A stretch of 64,000 bases of DNA from Chloroflexaceae bacterium (GTDB lineage: Bacteria; Chloroflexota; Chloroflexia; Chloroflexales; Chloroflexaceae). Below the pieces are notes generated by a model. That model was not told where the DNA came from and did not search any database. It saw nothing but the letters and a program-made list of their open reading frames with translations. This document shows positions 25,155-33,352 of this stretch, in pieces. Location: the NCBI GenBank assembly GCA_025057155.1, contig JANWYD010000020.1, positions 1-64,000 of the forward strand, read 5' to 3'. Made by a program: the position numbers and the translations under genes. Numbering within the stretch: the first letter of the stretch is position 1; every line of letters begins with the position of its first letter.

Positions 25155-25373
25155 ATGCCACTGTCCATCAACACCGTTCCCGATCCTGCTCTGCGCGCAC
25201 CCGGCAGCGCCGGGCTGGCCCGCGCACGTCTGCGCCGCGCTCTCGCCCGCGACCGCGGCGCCATTCCCGTCCCTTCCGCCGCCGAGGTGCTTGCCCGGCT
25301 GCTCGACGAGCCGCTTCCATCGCTGGTGGAGCAGGCGCCGCCAATCGCGCCCGCTCGCGGGAGTAGCCAATGA
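25155..25373 (+). CDS. small protein (72 aa) coupled to the NACHT gene
   Basis: 72 residues, no family recognised. A very strong ribosome-binding site (AAGGAGGAG) precedes the ATG at 25155, and the stop TGA overlaps the NACHT start codon (ATGA). It is therefore almost certainly a real, translationally coupled gene. The sequence is an Arg/Ala helix (about 18-32), a second helix with 'AEVLARLLDEPLPSLV' (about 42-57) and a Pro-rich tail. It could be an adaptor or inhibitor of the NACHT protein, but this is a guess from position only. Confidence 0.75.
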   Translation: MPLSINTVPDPALRAPGSAGLARARLRRALARDRGAIPVPSAAEVLARLLDEPLPSLVEQAPPIAPARGSSQ

Positions 25374-28300
25374 GCGACCTGGCTTCCACTCTGAGCGTAT
25401 CTATCGTGGCCGTGGCAGCGGCGCTCGCCGACGTCGCCGCCGCCGATCCCGAAGCAGCCTCGCTTACAGGCCGGCTCACCGCGCTCGCCACGCTCGGCGA
25501 CGGCGCGCCTGCCGCGGCGCTGACCCGCGCCATTGCCCGGGCCGAGGCGCGCCTGCGTGATGAGCGCCCCGTCACGGCCGGGCCGCTGGTCGCGCTGCTA
25601 TGCAATCCTCATCCCGCCGCCGCGCGCTTTCGCGCCGCCGCTGTGGAGGAGTTGCTGCTCGCGGGCGAGCCGGATCTGGCGCGCCTGGTGGAGCTGTACC
25701 GTCGCGAGGTGCGCGCCGCCCTCGCCGCTGCCGGCGCCGAGACGCCGCCCTGGCGCCTGATTGGCCCGCCGTTGATCCGCCTGCTCGGCGAGCTGCTGCC
25801 CGCGGCGTTTGCCGGGCAGGCCCGGCTGCGCCGCTGCCTGCCCACCGAGGCCGAGCGCGCCCTGTTCGACCGCCTGCGCGCCGCTCGCATCGCTGCTTTC
25901 GCCCCCGAACCGTTCGGCCAGAGCATCGTCGCCACCTCCGGGGCCTCCATCGCCCAGGTGCGGCAGACCATTGTCCACGGCGATCTCTACGCCCTGCCGG
26001 CATCGCCCCCGCCCGATCTGCCCCTGCTCTACGCCCGCTATCGCGCCTTTGTCGCCGAGACATTCGGAGCGCTGGATTTTCGCGGGATCATGCAGGGGCA
26101 TACAGCCACGCGCATCCCCCTGGAGCGGATCTACGTTCCGCTCATGGGCCGCGCCCGGCACGATGAACGCGGTCCTGACGCGCCACCCGCTTCGCTCCAC
26201 GAGTTCGTGCGCGCGCAGCCGCTGCTGGTCGTGCTCGGCGACCCCGGCAGCGGCAAGAGCACCCTGGTGCGCTACCTGCTGCTGTCCCTCACCCGCGGCG
26301 ATGCCCGTCGCGACCTGGGCCTCGACCCGCTCTGGCTGCCGATCTTCTTTCCCGTGGCCGCCTTCGCCACTGCTCGCTCCCAGCCCGGCGCGGGTGATCT
26401 CTCGCCCCTGGAGTATCTCAGCGTCTACTACGGCGGCCTCTCCCAGCCCGACTACAGCCCGCTGTTCCTGCGCGCCCTCACGATGGGCCGCGCCCTGGTG
26501 CTCTTCGACGGTCTCGACGAGGTGCGCGACGACCGCCAGGGGATCGTTCGAGCGCTGGAGGCGTTTGCCCGCGAGTGGGACGCCCCGGGCAATCGCTTCG
26601 TGGCCACTGCGCGCATCGTCGGCTACGAGGAGGCGCCCCTCGACCCCGATCTGTTCGCCGTGGTCATCATCCAGCCCCTCTCCGATGAGCTGATCGGCGC
26701 TTTTATCGAACGCTGGAGCCGGGCCTATGCCGCCATCGGCGCGCCGCCGGCAGCAAGCGACGGCGATCTGCTCTCCGACCTGATGCGCGAGGCCGCCAGC
26801 GCCGAGGTGGAGCGCCGCGTCGCCGCGCACGTCGCTGCGCTCAGCGCTGCGGTGTTCTCAACCCCCCAGGTCACCGACCTGGCGCGCAATCCGCTGTTGC
26901 TGACCATCCTGGCGCTGATCCACTATCAAGGCGCCCGCCTGCCTGATCGCCGGGCTGATCTCTACCGCCTCTGCGTCGAGGCGCTGGCCGAAACCTGGAA
27001 CCGCACCCGCTCGTTGAGCGGCCGTCCTATCGCCGTGCAACTCGGCGATGAGCAGATTGATGAGCGCTTCGTGGTCAATGTGCTGGGTCCGGTGGCCCTC
27101 TGGCTGCACGGTGAACGCGCCGGGGGCCTGATCGAGCACGATGAACTGGAGCGCCACATTGCCGCCACCCTCGCGCAGAGCGACGGCCTGCCGCGGCAGC
27201 GCGCCCGGCGTCTGGCCCGCGAGTTCATCGAACTGATGCGCCGCGATACCGGGCTGCTTATTGAACGGGGCTACCGCCGTTTCGCTTTTCTCCATCTGAC
27301 CTTCGAGGAGTATCTGGCCGCCCGCGGGCTGCTGGAGTCGGTGGCGGTCGAGCGCCCCGATGCATTGATACAGCGCTACGCCCTCGATCCGCGCTGGCAC
27401 GAGGTGCTGCGTCTGGCTATCGCCTCGGCCTCGCAGCGGGAGGCGCAGCGTTTGCTGCTCTCCCTGCTGGCGTCGCCCGCCGGAGACGAGCAGCGGGGTC
27501 TACCCGCCGTACTGGCAGGCGAATGTCTCCTCGATGCCGGGCGCAATGCCGCTGGCGGGCGCGCCTGGGAAGCGGGCCTGGCGGCCCTGCTGGCCGTGGT
27601 GGCCGACCCCGCCGCGCCGCTCAACATTCGTGTCGCGGCTGGCGGCGTACTTGGACGTCTGGGCGATCCGCGGCTGCTCGACCTGGCTACCGGCCGCGCT
27701 GCGGGCGCCGGCGAGGCGGTAGTTCCCGATTACTGGTGCGATGTGCCCGCAGGCACGTTCTGGCACGGCGACGAACGCCAGCGCCGCGGACGCCGGGCTG
27801 CGCTGAAGCCGGTCGAACTGCCCTACGCCTTTCGCATCGCCCGCTACCCCGTGACCAATGCTGAGTTCGCCCGCTTCATCGCCGCCGGCGGGTACGGCGA
27901 CCCGCGCTGGTGGAGCGTGACAGGCCGGGCCTTCCTCCAGCCCGATGGTCAGCGCGCCCCGCCCGAAGAACGCGGCACGCCCATTACGCAGCCGGGGTTG
28001 TGGAGGGTCGCCAGCTACAACGGCCCTACGCAGCCAGTGGTGGGCGTCTCGTGGTATGAAGCGGCGGCCTTCTGCGCCTGGCTGACAGCCGAGGGCCGGG
28101 CAGCGGGCTGGCTCTACCCCGGCGAGATGTTGCGCCTGCCAACGGCGCTGGAGTGGGAACGGGCCGCACGCCACCTCGACCAGCGTCTGTACCCCTGGGG
28201 TGACGAGCCACCTGACACGGGCCGCGCCAACTTTGCCGATTGCGCCCTGCACGCGCCCAGCCCCATCGGCTGCTTTCCCGCTGGCGCTGCGGTCTGCGGG

Positions 28301-28537
28301 GCGCTGGACCTGGCCGGCAATGTCTGGGAGTGGACCTGCAGCCTGGCCGACGCCCCGGAGGAGCGCGCGCCGCGCGCCGATGTCGCGCCCGGTGAAACGC
28401 CGGTGATCAAAGGCGGGGCCTTCAACTGGCAGGCCGAGGGACTGCGATGCGGGGCCTATCATCGTTTCCCGCCTATTCAGCGCTATAACGTGCTGGGCTT
28501 TCGTCTGGTCTGGGTTGTTGCCGAGGAGCGTCTATGA
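25370..28537 (+). CDS. NACHT/STAND NTPase fused to a C-terminal FGE-sulfatase (SUMF1-like) domain
   Basis: 1055 residues. N-terminal helical region (1-180), a short Gly/Ile/Gln motif 'ATSGASIAQVRQTIVHGD' (188-205), then an NACHT NTPase: Walker A 'GDPGSGKST' (290-298), Walker B 'ALVLFDGLDE' (375-384) and a winged-helix/HEAT-like region to about 780. A C-terminal FGE domain (about 787-1052) follows: 'VPAGTFWHGDE', 'YPVTNAEFARFI', 'VGVSWYEAAAFCAWL', 'RLPTALEWERAAR', 'DLAGNVWEWT', 'GFRLVW'. Only one of the two catalytic Cys of true FGE enzymes is in place (AFNWQAEGLRC), so the domain is probably a ligand sensor. It fits an NLR-like immune receptor. Joined by ATGA overlaps to the genes on both sides. 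Confidence 0.9.
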   Translation: MSDLASTLSVSIVAVAAALADVAAADPEAASLTGRLTALATLGDGAPAAALTRAIARAEARLRDERPVTAGPLVALLCNPHPAAARFRAAAVEELLLAGEPDLARLVELYRREVRAALAAAGAETPPWRLIGPPLIRLLGELLPAAFAGQARLRRCLPTEAERALFDRLRAARIAAFAPEPFGQSIVATSGASIAQVRQTIVHGDLYALPASPPPDLPLLYARYRAFVAETFGALDFRGIMQGHTATRIPLERIYVPLMGRARHDERGPDAPPASLHEFVRAQPLLVVLGDPGSGKSTLVRYLLLSLTRGDARRDLGLDPLWLPIFFPVAAFATARSQPGAGDLSPLEYLSVYYGGLSQPDYSPLFLRALTMGRALVLFDGLDEVRDDRQGIVRALEAFAREWDAPGNRFVATARIVGYEEAPLDPDLFAVVIIQPLSDELIGAFIERWSRAYAAIGAPPAASDGDLLSDLMREAASAEVERRVAAHVAALSAAVFSTPQVTDLARNPLLLTILALIHYQGARLPDRRADLYRLCVEALAETWNRTRSLSGRPIAVQLGDEQIDERFVVNVLGPVALWLHGERAGGLIEHDELERHIAATLAQSDGLPRQRARRLAREFIELMRRDTGLLIERGYRRFAFLHLTFEEYLAARGLLESVAVERPDALIQRYALDPRWHEVLRLAIASASQREAQRLLLSLLASPAGDEQRGLPAVLAGECLLDAGRNAAGGRAWEAGLAALLAVVADPAAPLNIRVAAGGVLGRLGDPRLLDLATGRAAGAGEAVVPDYWCDVPAGTFWHGDERQRRGRRAALKPVELPYAFRIARYPVTNAEFARFIAAGGYGDPRWWSVTGRAFLQPDGQRAPPEERGTPITQPGLWRVASYNGPTQPVVGVSWYEAAAFCAWLTAEGRAAGWLYPGEMLRLPTALEWERAARHLDQRLYPWGDEPPDTGRANFADCALHAPSPIGCFPAGAAVCGALDLAGNVWEWTCSLADAPEERAPRADVAPGETPVIKGGAFNWQAEGLRCGAYHRFPPIQRYNVLGFRLVWVVAEERL

Positions 28538-29898
28538 ACCCTTCTCTCAATCGCACCGATCCGCGGCTGATCTGCCTGCCGCGCCGCGACGGCGTCACCC
28601 TGCGCTGGGAGGCAGGCGTACTCGGCACGCGCACCAGTCGTCTGGAGCCTCCGTTCCCGCGCGACGATCTGGGTCTGGTGCTGCGAGCCCTTGACGCCCT
28701 GCAGGACCCGGCCTATCCCATTGCCTGGAACGAGGAGCAGGAGCAACGCTTCGCCTTCAGCGCCGACGAGCGCGCCCGGCTGGCCGCCCTGGGCCTCTGG
28801 GACGAGGAGCGCGTGTCCGCCGATGCGCCCCGGCGCGTGGGCCGCCGGCTCTTCCACGCTCTCACCGCCGACCCCGCCGGCGCCCGCGCCCTGGCCACGC
28901 TGCGCGATCACGCCACGGCCCTGGGCTACCCCCTGCGCCTGGAGTTGTGCTTCCCGCCAGAAGCGACGGACCTGGCCGCTCTACCCTGGGAACTGCTCTG
29001 GGACGACGGGCCGCTGCCCCTGGTACTGGCCCAGGGGAGCGCCGGCAGCATCGCGCGGCGACTGGATCTGCCCCGGGCTCTGCCGCCGCCGCGCCATACC
29101 AGCGGTCCGCTGCGCATTCTGGCCGTGTCACCCCGGGCCGGGATTAGCCCCGAGATACGCCAGGTCGAACGCGCCGCCCGCCTCGATGCCTGGCAGCCGC
29201 TCCTTGACGCCGGACATGCCACGGTGCTCGAAGTAGAGCCGGCCAGCCGCGCCGCGGTGATCCAGGCCCTTGGCGCCGGCCCGCCCCCCGACGTCGTGCA
29301 TTTCTATGGTCACGGACGCTACCTCGACGGCGAGGGCGCGCTGCTCCTCGATGACGGCCCCGGCGCAGCCTGGACGCCCGCGGCAACCCTGGCGGCCCTC
29401 TTCGGCGGGGTCTCTCTGGTGGTGTTGCATGCCTGCCAGGGGGCCATGCTCGGCGCCAGCGCGCCGCTTGTCGCCGGGGTGGCCCAGGCCCTCTGCGCCA
29501 GCGGCGTCCCTGCGGTGCTGGGGATGCAACTCAGCGTGCGCGCTGGCGCAGCCGGACGCGCCGGCGCCCTGCTCTACCGGGCCCTCGTCGCCGGGCGCAG
29601 CCTGCAAGACGCGGTCGCCCTCGCCCGGCGCGCGCTGTTCGTCGAGGAGCGCGACCGCGTCTCGTGGTTCGTGCCGGCCCTCTACCTGCGCGATCGCGAC
29701 GGCGGGCCGTTTTACCTCCGCCCGCCCGCCGCCGATCTCGTCGGAGAGGCGCCGCCGCCTGCCGCGCGGCAGATGGTGGTGGCACGCGGCGGGCAGATCC
29801 GCGCCCTGCGCATCCAGGGACGCGCTGGCTCGGCCCAGCGTGTCGTCGCCCTCGACGGCGGCCAGATCAGCGGCGTGGCAATCGAGGATCGATCATAG
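28534..29898 (+). CDS. CHAT-domain caspase-like protease
   Basis: 454 residues. The N-terminal about 190 residues are uncharacterised ('DLAALPWELLWDDG' is typical of the region before CHAT domains). The CHAT protease core follows, with catalytic His260 in 'VVHFYGHGRYL' and Cys301 in 'VVLHACQGAML'. A C-terminal tail (415-450) carries two Gly-Gly-Gln-Ile repeats, 'GGQIRALRIQ' and 'GGQISGVAIED', similar in pattern to a motif in the NACHT neighbour. CHAT enzymes cleave partner proteins such as gasdermins after activation; a gasdermin-like gene lies downstream. Start ATG overlaps the NACHT stop (ATGA). Confidence 0.92.
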   Translation: MNPSLNRTDPRLICLPRRDGVTLRWEAGVLGTRTSRLEPPFPRDDLGLVLRALDALQDPAYPIAWNEEQEQRFAFSADERARLAALGLWDEERVSADAPRRVGRRLFHALTADPAGARALATLRDHATALGYPLRLELCFPPEATDLAALPWELLWDDGPLPLVLAQGSAGSIARRLDLPRALPPPRHTSGPLRILAVSPRAGISPEIRQVERAARLDAWQPLLDAGHATVLEVEPASRAAVIQALGAGPPPDVVHFYGHGRYLDGEGALLLDDGPGAAWTPAATLAALFGGVSLVVLHACQGAMLGASAPLVAGVAQALCASGVPAVLGMQLSVRAGAAGRAGALLYRALVAGRSLQDAVALARRALFVEERDRVSWFVPALYLRDRDGGPFYLRPPAADLVGEAPPPAARQMVVARGGQIRALRIQGRAGSAQRVVALDGGQISGVAIEDRS

Positions 29899-30241
29899 CA
29901 CGAGAGGGAAAGGGGACAGGGAAAGCCGGCTTCCCCATTGCCGTCCTCACTGTGGCAAGGGGTGGTGGAGAAACCTGGTGGCCCCATCGCTATTCTCCCC
30001 GCGGCAGGCAGGCGGGGAAACCGGGTCGCCCCACCTCCCCCTGCCGGAGAGTCCAGGAAAGGCGCGGCTCTCCCGAATCCCGCCGCGGGCCTCAAGGCAG
30101 GGGGGTGGGGAAACCCGGTTTCCCCACGTCTCCCCTCCAGACGGAGGGGCCGGGAGGGCGCAGCCCTCCCAGGAAAAAACTCTCGTGGCGCGGCGAAGCC
30201 GCATCAGAACTTAACGACGGCATACCGGAGGAACACAACCA
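29899..30241. repeat. cluster of palindromic intergenic repeats
   Basis: This 343-base gap holds four members of the GGGGAAACC/GGTTTCCCC family (29919-29936, a weaker one at 29961-29984, 30014-30032, 30107-30125) and a GGGAGGGC/GCCCTCCC hairpin near 30152-30170. No gene. A ribosome-binding site GGAGGAA for the amidase stands at its end. Confidence 0.7.
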
Positions 30242-32095
30242 ATGCACGTCGAATGGCTCGGCATGACCCGCCAGCACTATCAGCCCGGCGCGCTCAGCCG
30301 GGTGCGCATGGTGGTGGTCCACGCCACAGCCGGGCGCGCCCCCGGCGACCTGAACTGGCTGCGCCAGGGCGGCGATGAACGCCGTCCCGTGTCGGTTCAC
30401 TACTACATTGGTCGCAATGGGCGGGTTGTGCAACTGGTCAAAGAAGATGACATCGCCTGGCACGCTGGCGCAAGCGTCTGGGCCGTTGACGGGCGCGTTA
30501 TGCAGCATTGCAATCGTTTCTCGATCGGCATTGAGCTGGAGAATCTCAACACCGGGCGTGATCCCTATCCCGAGGTCCAGTACGCTGCGGCCCTGGAACT
30601 GACCCGTGACCTGGTGCGCCGCCACAACGTGCCCCGCAGCCAGCTCGTCCGCCACCTGGACATCGCGCCGGGGCGCAAGACCGATCCCGCCGGATTCCCC
30701 TGGGAACGTTTCGTTGGCGAGGTTTACGCCGGCACTCCCGAGGCCAACGATGACCCCCAGGTCCAGTTGCGCGCCCTGATGCACGATCTCGCCTACCGGG
30801 CCGCTGGTTCGGCGCTGCCCGCTGCGTGGCCTCTGTACGAAGCCGCCCGCGCCGCGAAGCTGGGCATGCCCGTCGCCAGTCTCAACGGCCGTCCCCTCGC
30901 TTCCAGCCCTGCGACGGCCCAGGACGACCGTGATCGCCCGGTGCGCATCCCCGGTCAGGCGCCGCTGATCGTCGAGGTGTACGCCCGCGACCTGCTGTAC
31001 GCGCCCCTCACCGGCGCCGAGGGTCCCCAGGCCAGCGCGATTCGCCGCTTGAGCGAAACGGCCCCCGGCTCGCTGCGCGACGCGCTGGTGAGCGAAATGT
31101 TCCGCGCCGCCGATCCGGTGAACGGTTTCCGGCCCGACTGGGCCTTCCACCAGCGCTGGCAACTGCGCGCTGGCGACCTGGGAGCGCCCATCGGTCCCAA
31201 CCACCGCATCACGGTGGACGGGACAGCCTTTGCCTGCCAGCACTTTGCTCTGGACAGCCTCTGCTCGCCAGTGGGCGCCTGGCGCACGATCTACCACCTG
31301 AGTGAACTGGGCAGCGCGACCAGCGGCGCTCCCCGACCTGCCGCGCTACGCGCCGCCCTGCTCGACGACCTGTACCGTGCCCGCTGCGGGCGGCGCTACG
31401 ACCCGGCGGCGCTCCTCACCCGCCAGGCCGAGAGCCGGCGCCTGGGCGCGCCCCTGGCGCCGCCCGAAGTGGCGATGGTAGCGGGCCGGCCCTATCTGCT
31501 GATGGCCTTTGCCCTCGACGTCCTGGCCTGCCCGTTGCCGCGCCTCACCTGGCCGCTCGACCAGCCGTTGCCCGCCGCGACGCCGGTGATCGCCCTCAAC
31601 GATTCCCCGGCGCTCCACGGCGCGTCCGCTCCACGGGGAACGGACCATCTGCTGGGCGGGGCCGCGGCGCCGGCGTTGCATGATCTGCTCCTTGACGCGC
31701 CCTCAGGCCATGATCGCCCGGCGCCCGACAGCCTGCTCATCGCCGCGGCCCGTGGCCCCGCCGCTGCCGATCTGCGCCCGGAAGCCGGCAGCGCCCGCTG
31801 GCACTACTACGTTACCGCCTCTGGCGCGATCTACCGCCTGCGCGACGAACGCACTGGACCGGGCGACAGCGCGCGCGGCGGGCGCCCCGTGCTCATCGCG
31901 GTTGAAGGAGGCCCCGCTGCCGCTGGCCCGGCGCAGCGCGCCGCCCTCATCTGGCTGGTGCGCGCGCTGGCCGACTTCTGGCGGATTGCTCCGCAGCAGA
32001 TCATCGCCAGCGATGGAACCTCGCCCGGCCCGGATGCGCGCCACGCCAATGAAGAACGACATCCCGATGAGATTGGAGGAGCAAACGATGGTTGA
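30242..32095 (+). CDS. N-acetylmuramoyl-L-alanine amidase (Amidase_2) with LGxP-type repeats and a decayed second amidase copy
   Basis: 617 residues, no signal peptide. Amidase_2/PGRP domain at about 20-150 with likely zinc ligands His27 ('VVVHATAG'), His138 ('VRHLDIAPGRKTDP') and Asp148, plus 'SIGIELEN'. The middle (about 175-470) shows three diverged copies of a unit with 'ALxxDLYRA...LGxPL...FALDxLxxP'. The C-terminus (about 517-600) repeats the amidase pattern ('HYYVTASGAIYRLRDE', 'LIAVEGG', 'QQIIASDG') but without the zinc residues. It would cut the stem peptide from peptidoglycan, yet nothing shows how it leaves the cytoplasm. Its end overlaps the FtsZ-like gene by 8 bases. Confidence 0.85.
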   Translation: MHVEWLGMTRQHYQPGALSRVRMVVVHATAGRAPGDLNWLRQGGDERRPVSVHYYIGRNGRVVQLVKEDDIAWHAGASVWAVDGRVMQHCNRFSIGIELENLNTGRDPYPEVQYAAALELTRDLVRRHNVPRSQLVRHLDIAPGRKTDPAGFPWERFVGEVYAGTPEANDDPQVQLRALMHDLAYRAAGSALPAAWPLYEAARAAKLGMPVASLNGRPLASSPATAQDDRDRPVRIPGQAPLIVEVYARDLLYAPLTGAEGPQASAIRRLSETAPGSLRDALVSEMFRAADPVNGFRPDWAFHQRWQLRAGDLGAPIGPNHRITVDGTAFACQHFALDSLCSPVGAWRTIYHLSELGSATSGAPRPAALRAALLDDLYRARCGRRYDPAALLTRQAESRRLGAPLAPPEVAMVAGRPYLLMAFALDVLACPLPRLTWPLDQPLPAATPVIALNDSPALHGASAPRGTDHLLGGAAAPALHDLLLDAPSGHDRPAPDSLLIAAARGPAAADLRPEAGSARWHYYVTASGAIYRLRDERTGPGDSARGGRPVLIAVEGGPAAAGPAQRAALIWLVRALADFWRIAPQQIIASDGTSPGPDARHANEERHPDEIGGANDG

Positions 32096-33212
32096 TCAGT
32101 CCGTGACCGGCGTCAGCGTAGACCCGGATGTTGCCGACAACGTGATCGTGTTTACCCGGCCGGAAGACGTCGCTGCGCGCCCTTCCCTCTTTCTGGCCCA
32201 ACTGCCGCTTGACTCCGCCCCGGTGAAGATCCGGGTCGTCGGCGTAGGCGGAGCAGGCGGCAACGTCATTGACCGGCTGGCCAGCGAGCGCATTCCCGGC
32301 GTGGACACGCTGGCAGTGAATACCGACCGGCAGGCTCTCGGCGCCAGTCGGGCCACGCGCCATCTGGTGCTGGGCGAGACGGTGACTCGTGGCCTCGGAG
32401 CGGGGGGGGATCCGCTGGTGGGTCGCCAGGCCGCCGAGGAGAGCGCGGCGGCGCTCCGCGAGCGCCTGCGGGGCGCCGACATGGTCTTCATTGCCGCCGG
32501 CATGGGCGGCGGAACGGGAACCGGCGCGGCGCCGATCGTCGCGCGGGTGGCCCGCGAACTCGGCGCCCTCTGCGTGGCCCTGGTCACCCGGCCCTTCAGC
32601 TTTGAGGGCCGGCGGCGGGCGCAGATCGCTGCGCAGGGCATCGCCACTCTGCGCGATGTCGCCGACACGGTGATTATTGTGCCGAACGACCGCCTGATCG
32701 AGGCCGCCACGCGCAGCACCTCCGTCCGCGAAGCATTCGACATGGCCGACGCCGTGCTCCAGCTCGGCGTGCAGGGCATCGCCGAACTTATGGTGCAGTG
32801 CGGCCTGATTAACGTTGATTTCGCCGATGTGCGCGCGGTGATGGAACGGGCCGGCACGGCCCTGCTGGGCATCGGCGCGGCTCGGGGCCACAACCGCGCC
32901 ATCGAGGCCCTGCGGCGCGCCACCGCCTGCCCGTTGCTGGAGGGCCGCCTCGAAGGTGCGCGCCGGCTGCTGCTCAACATCACCGGCGGCAACGATCTGG
33001 GTCTGCTCGAGGTGCATAGCGCCGCTGAACTGGCGGCCCGCAGCATCGACCCCGACGCCAACATCATCTTCGGGGCCACGATTGACCCGACCCTGACCTC
33101 CGGGCTGGTCAAGGTCACCCTGGTTGCCACCGGCTTTGCCGACGCCGGGACGTCCGCCCCCCTCTCGCAGGGCGGGGCGCGGGGCCTCCCGGTTGCGCCA
33201 GGTCCGCGTTAG
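32088..33212 (+). CDS. FtsZ-family tubulin-like GTPase
   Basis: 374 residues. N-terminal extension of about 45 residues, GTP-binding 'VGVGGAGGNVIDRL' (51-64), tubulin signature 'GMGGGTGTGAAP' (138-149), and synergy loop T7 'NVDFADVRAVM' (242-252) with Asp244 and Asp247. It should polymerise and hydrolyse GTP. The C-terminus ends 'GLPVAPGPR' and lacks the short conserved peptide that recruits FtsA/ZipA-type anchors. No ftsA or ftsQ is near, so it may be a paralogue, not the housekeeping FtsZ; this needs the rest of the genome. The ATG at 32088 has GGAGGAG upstream and overlaps the amidase stop, implying coupling. Confidence 0.88.
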   Translation: MVDQSVTGVSVDPDVADNVIVFTRPEDVAARPSLFLAQLPLDSAPVKIRVVGVGGAGGNVIDRLASERIPGVDTLAVNTDRQALGASRATRHLVLGETVTRGLGAGGDPLVGRQAAEESAAALRERLRGADMVFIAAGMGGGTGTGAAPIVARVARELGALCVALVTRPFSFEGRRRAQIAAQGIATLRDVADTVIIVPNDRLIEAATRSTSVREAFDMADAVLQLGVQGIAELMVQCGLINVDFADVRAVMERAGTALLGIGAARGHNRAIEALRRATACPLLEGRLEGARRLLLNITGGNDLGLLEVHSAAELAARSIDPDANIIFGATIDPTLTSGLVKVTLVATGFADAGTSAPLSQGGARGLPVAPGPR

Positions 33213-33246
33213 ACGCCGATACGCCCTCTGATGTCAGTAGGAGGAC

Positions 33247-33262
33247 GGGGAAACACGTTTCC
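33247..33262. repeat. palindromic intergenic repeat, GGGGAAAC-type
   Basis: GGGGAAACACGTTTCC, a shortened member of the family listed at 11726, in the 140-base gap before the gasdermin-like gene. Confidence 0.55.
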
Positions 33263-33352
33263 ACTGCCGCAACTCGGAGGGTTGTGCGACGGCAGCCAGG
33301 GCGGGCCGCGCCTGCTCGGCGCCGATTCACATCATATGACAGGGAGAGAACT

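Noticed and set aside
25370-28537. Functional formylglycine-generating enzyme
   Set aside because: Only one of the two catalytic cysteines is present and no sulfatase gene is near; the domain is fused to an NTPase.
32088-33212. Plasmid or phage TubZ/PhuZ-type tubulin
   Set aside because: The T7 loop 'NVDFADVRAVM' and G-box are of the cellular FtsZ type, and there are no plasmid or phage genes nearby.
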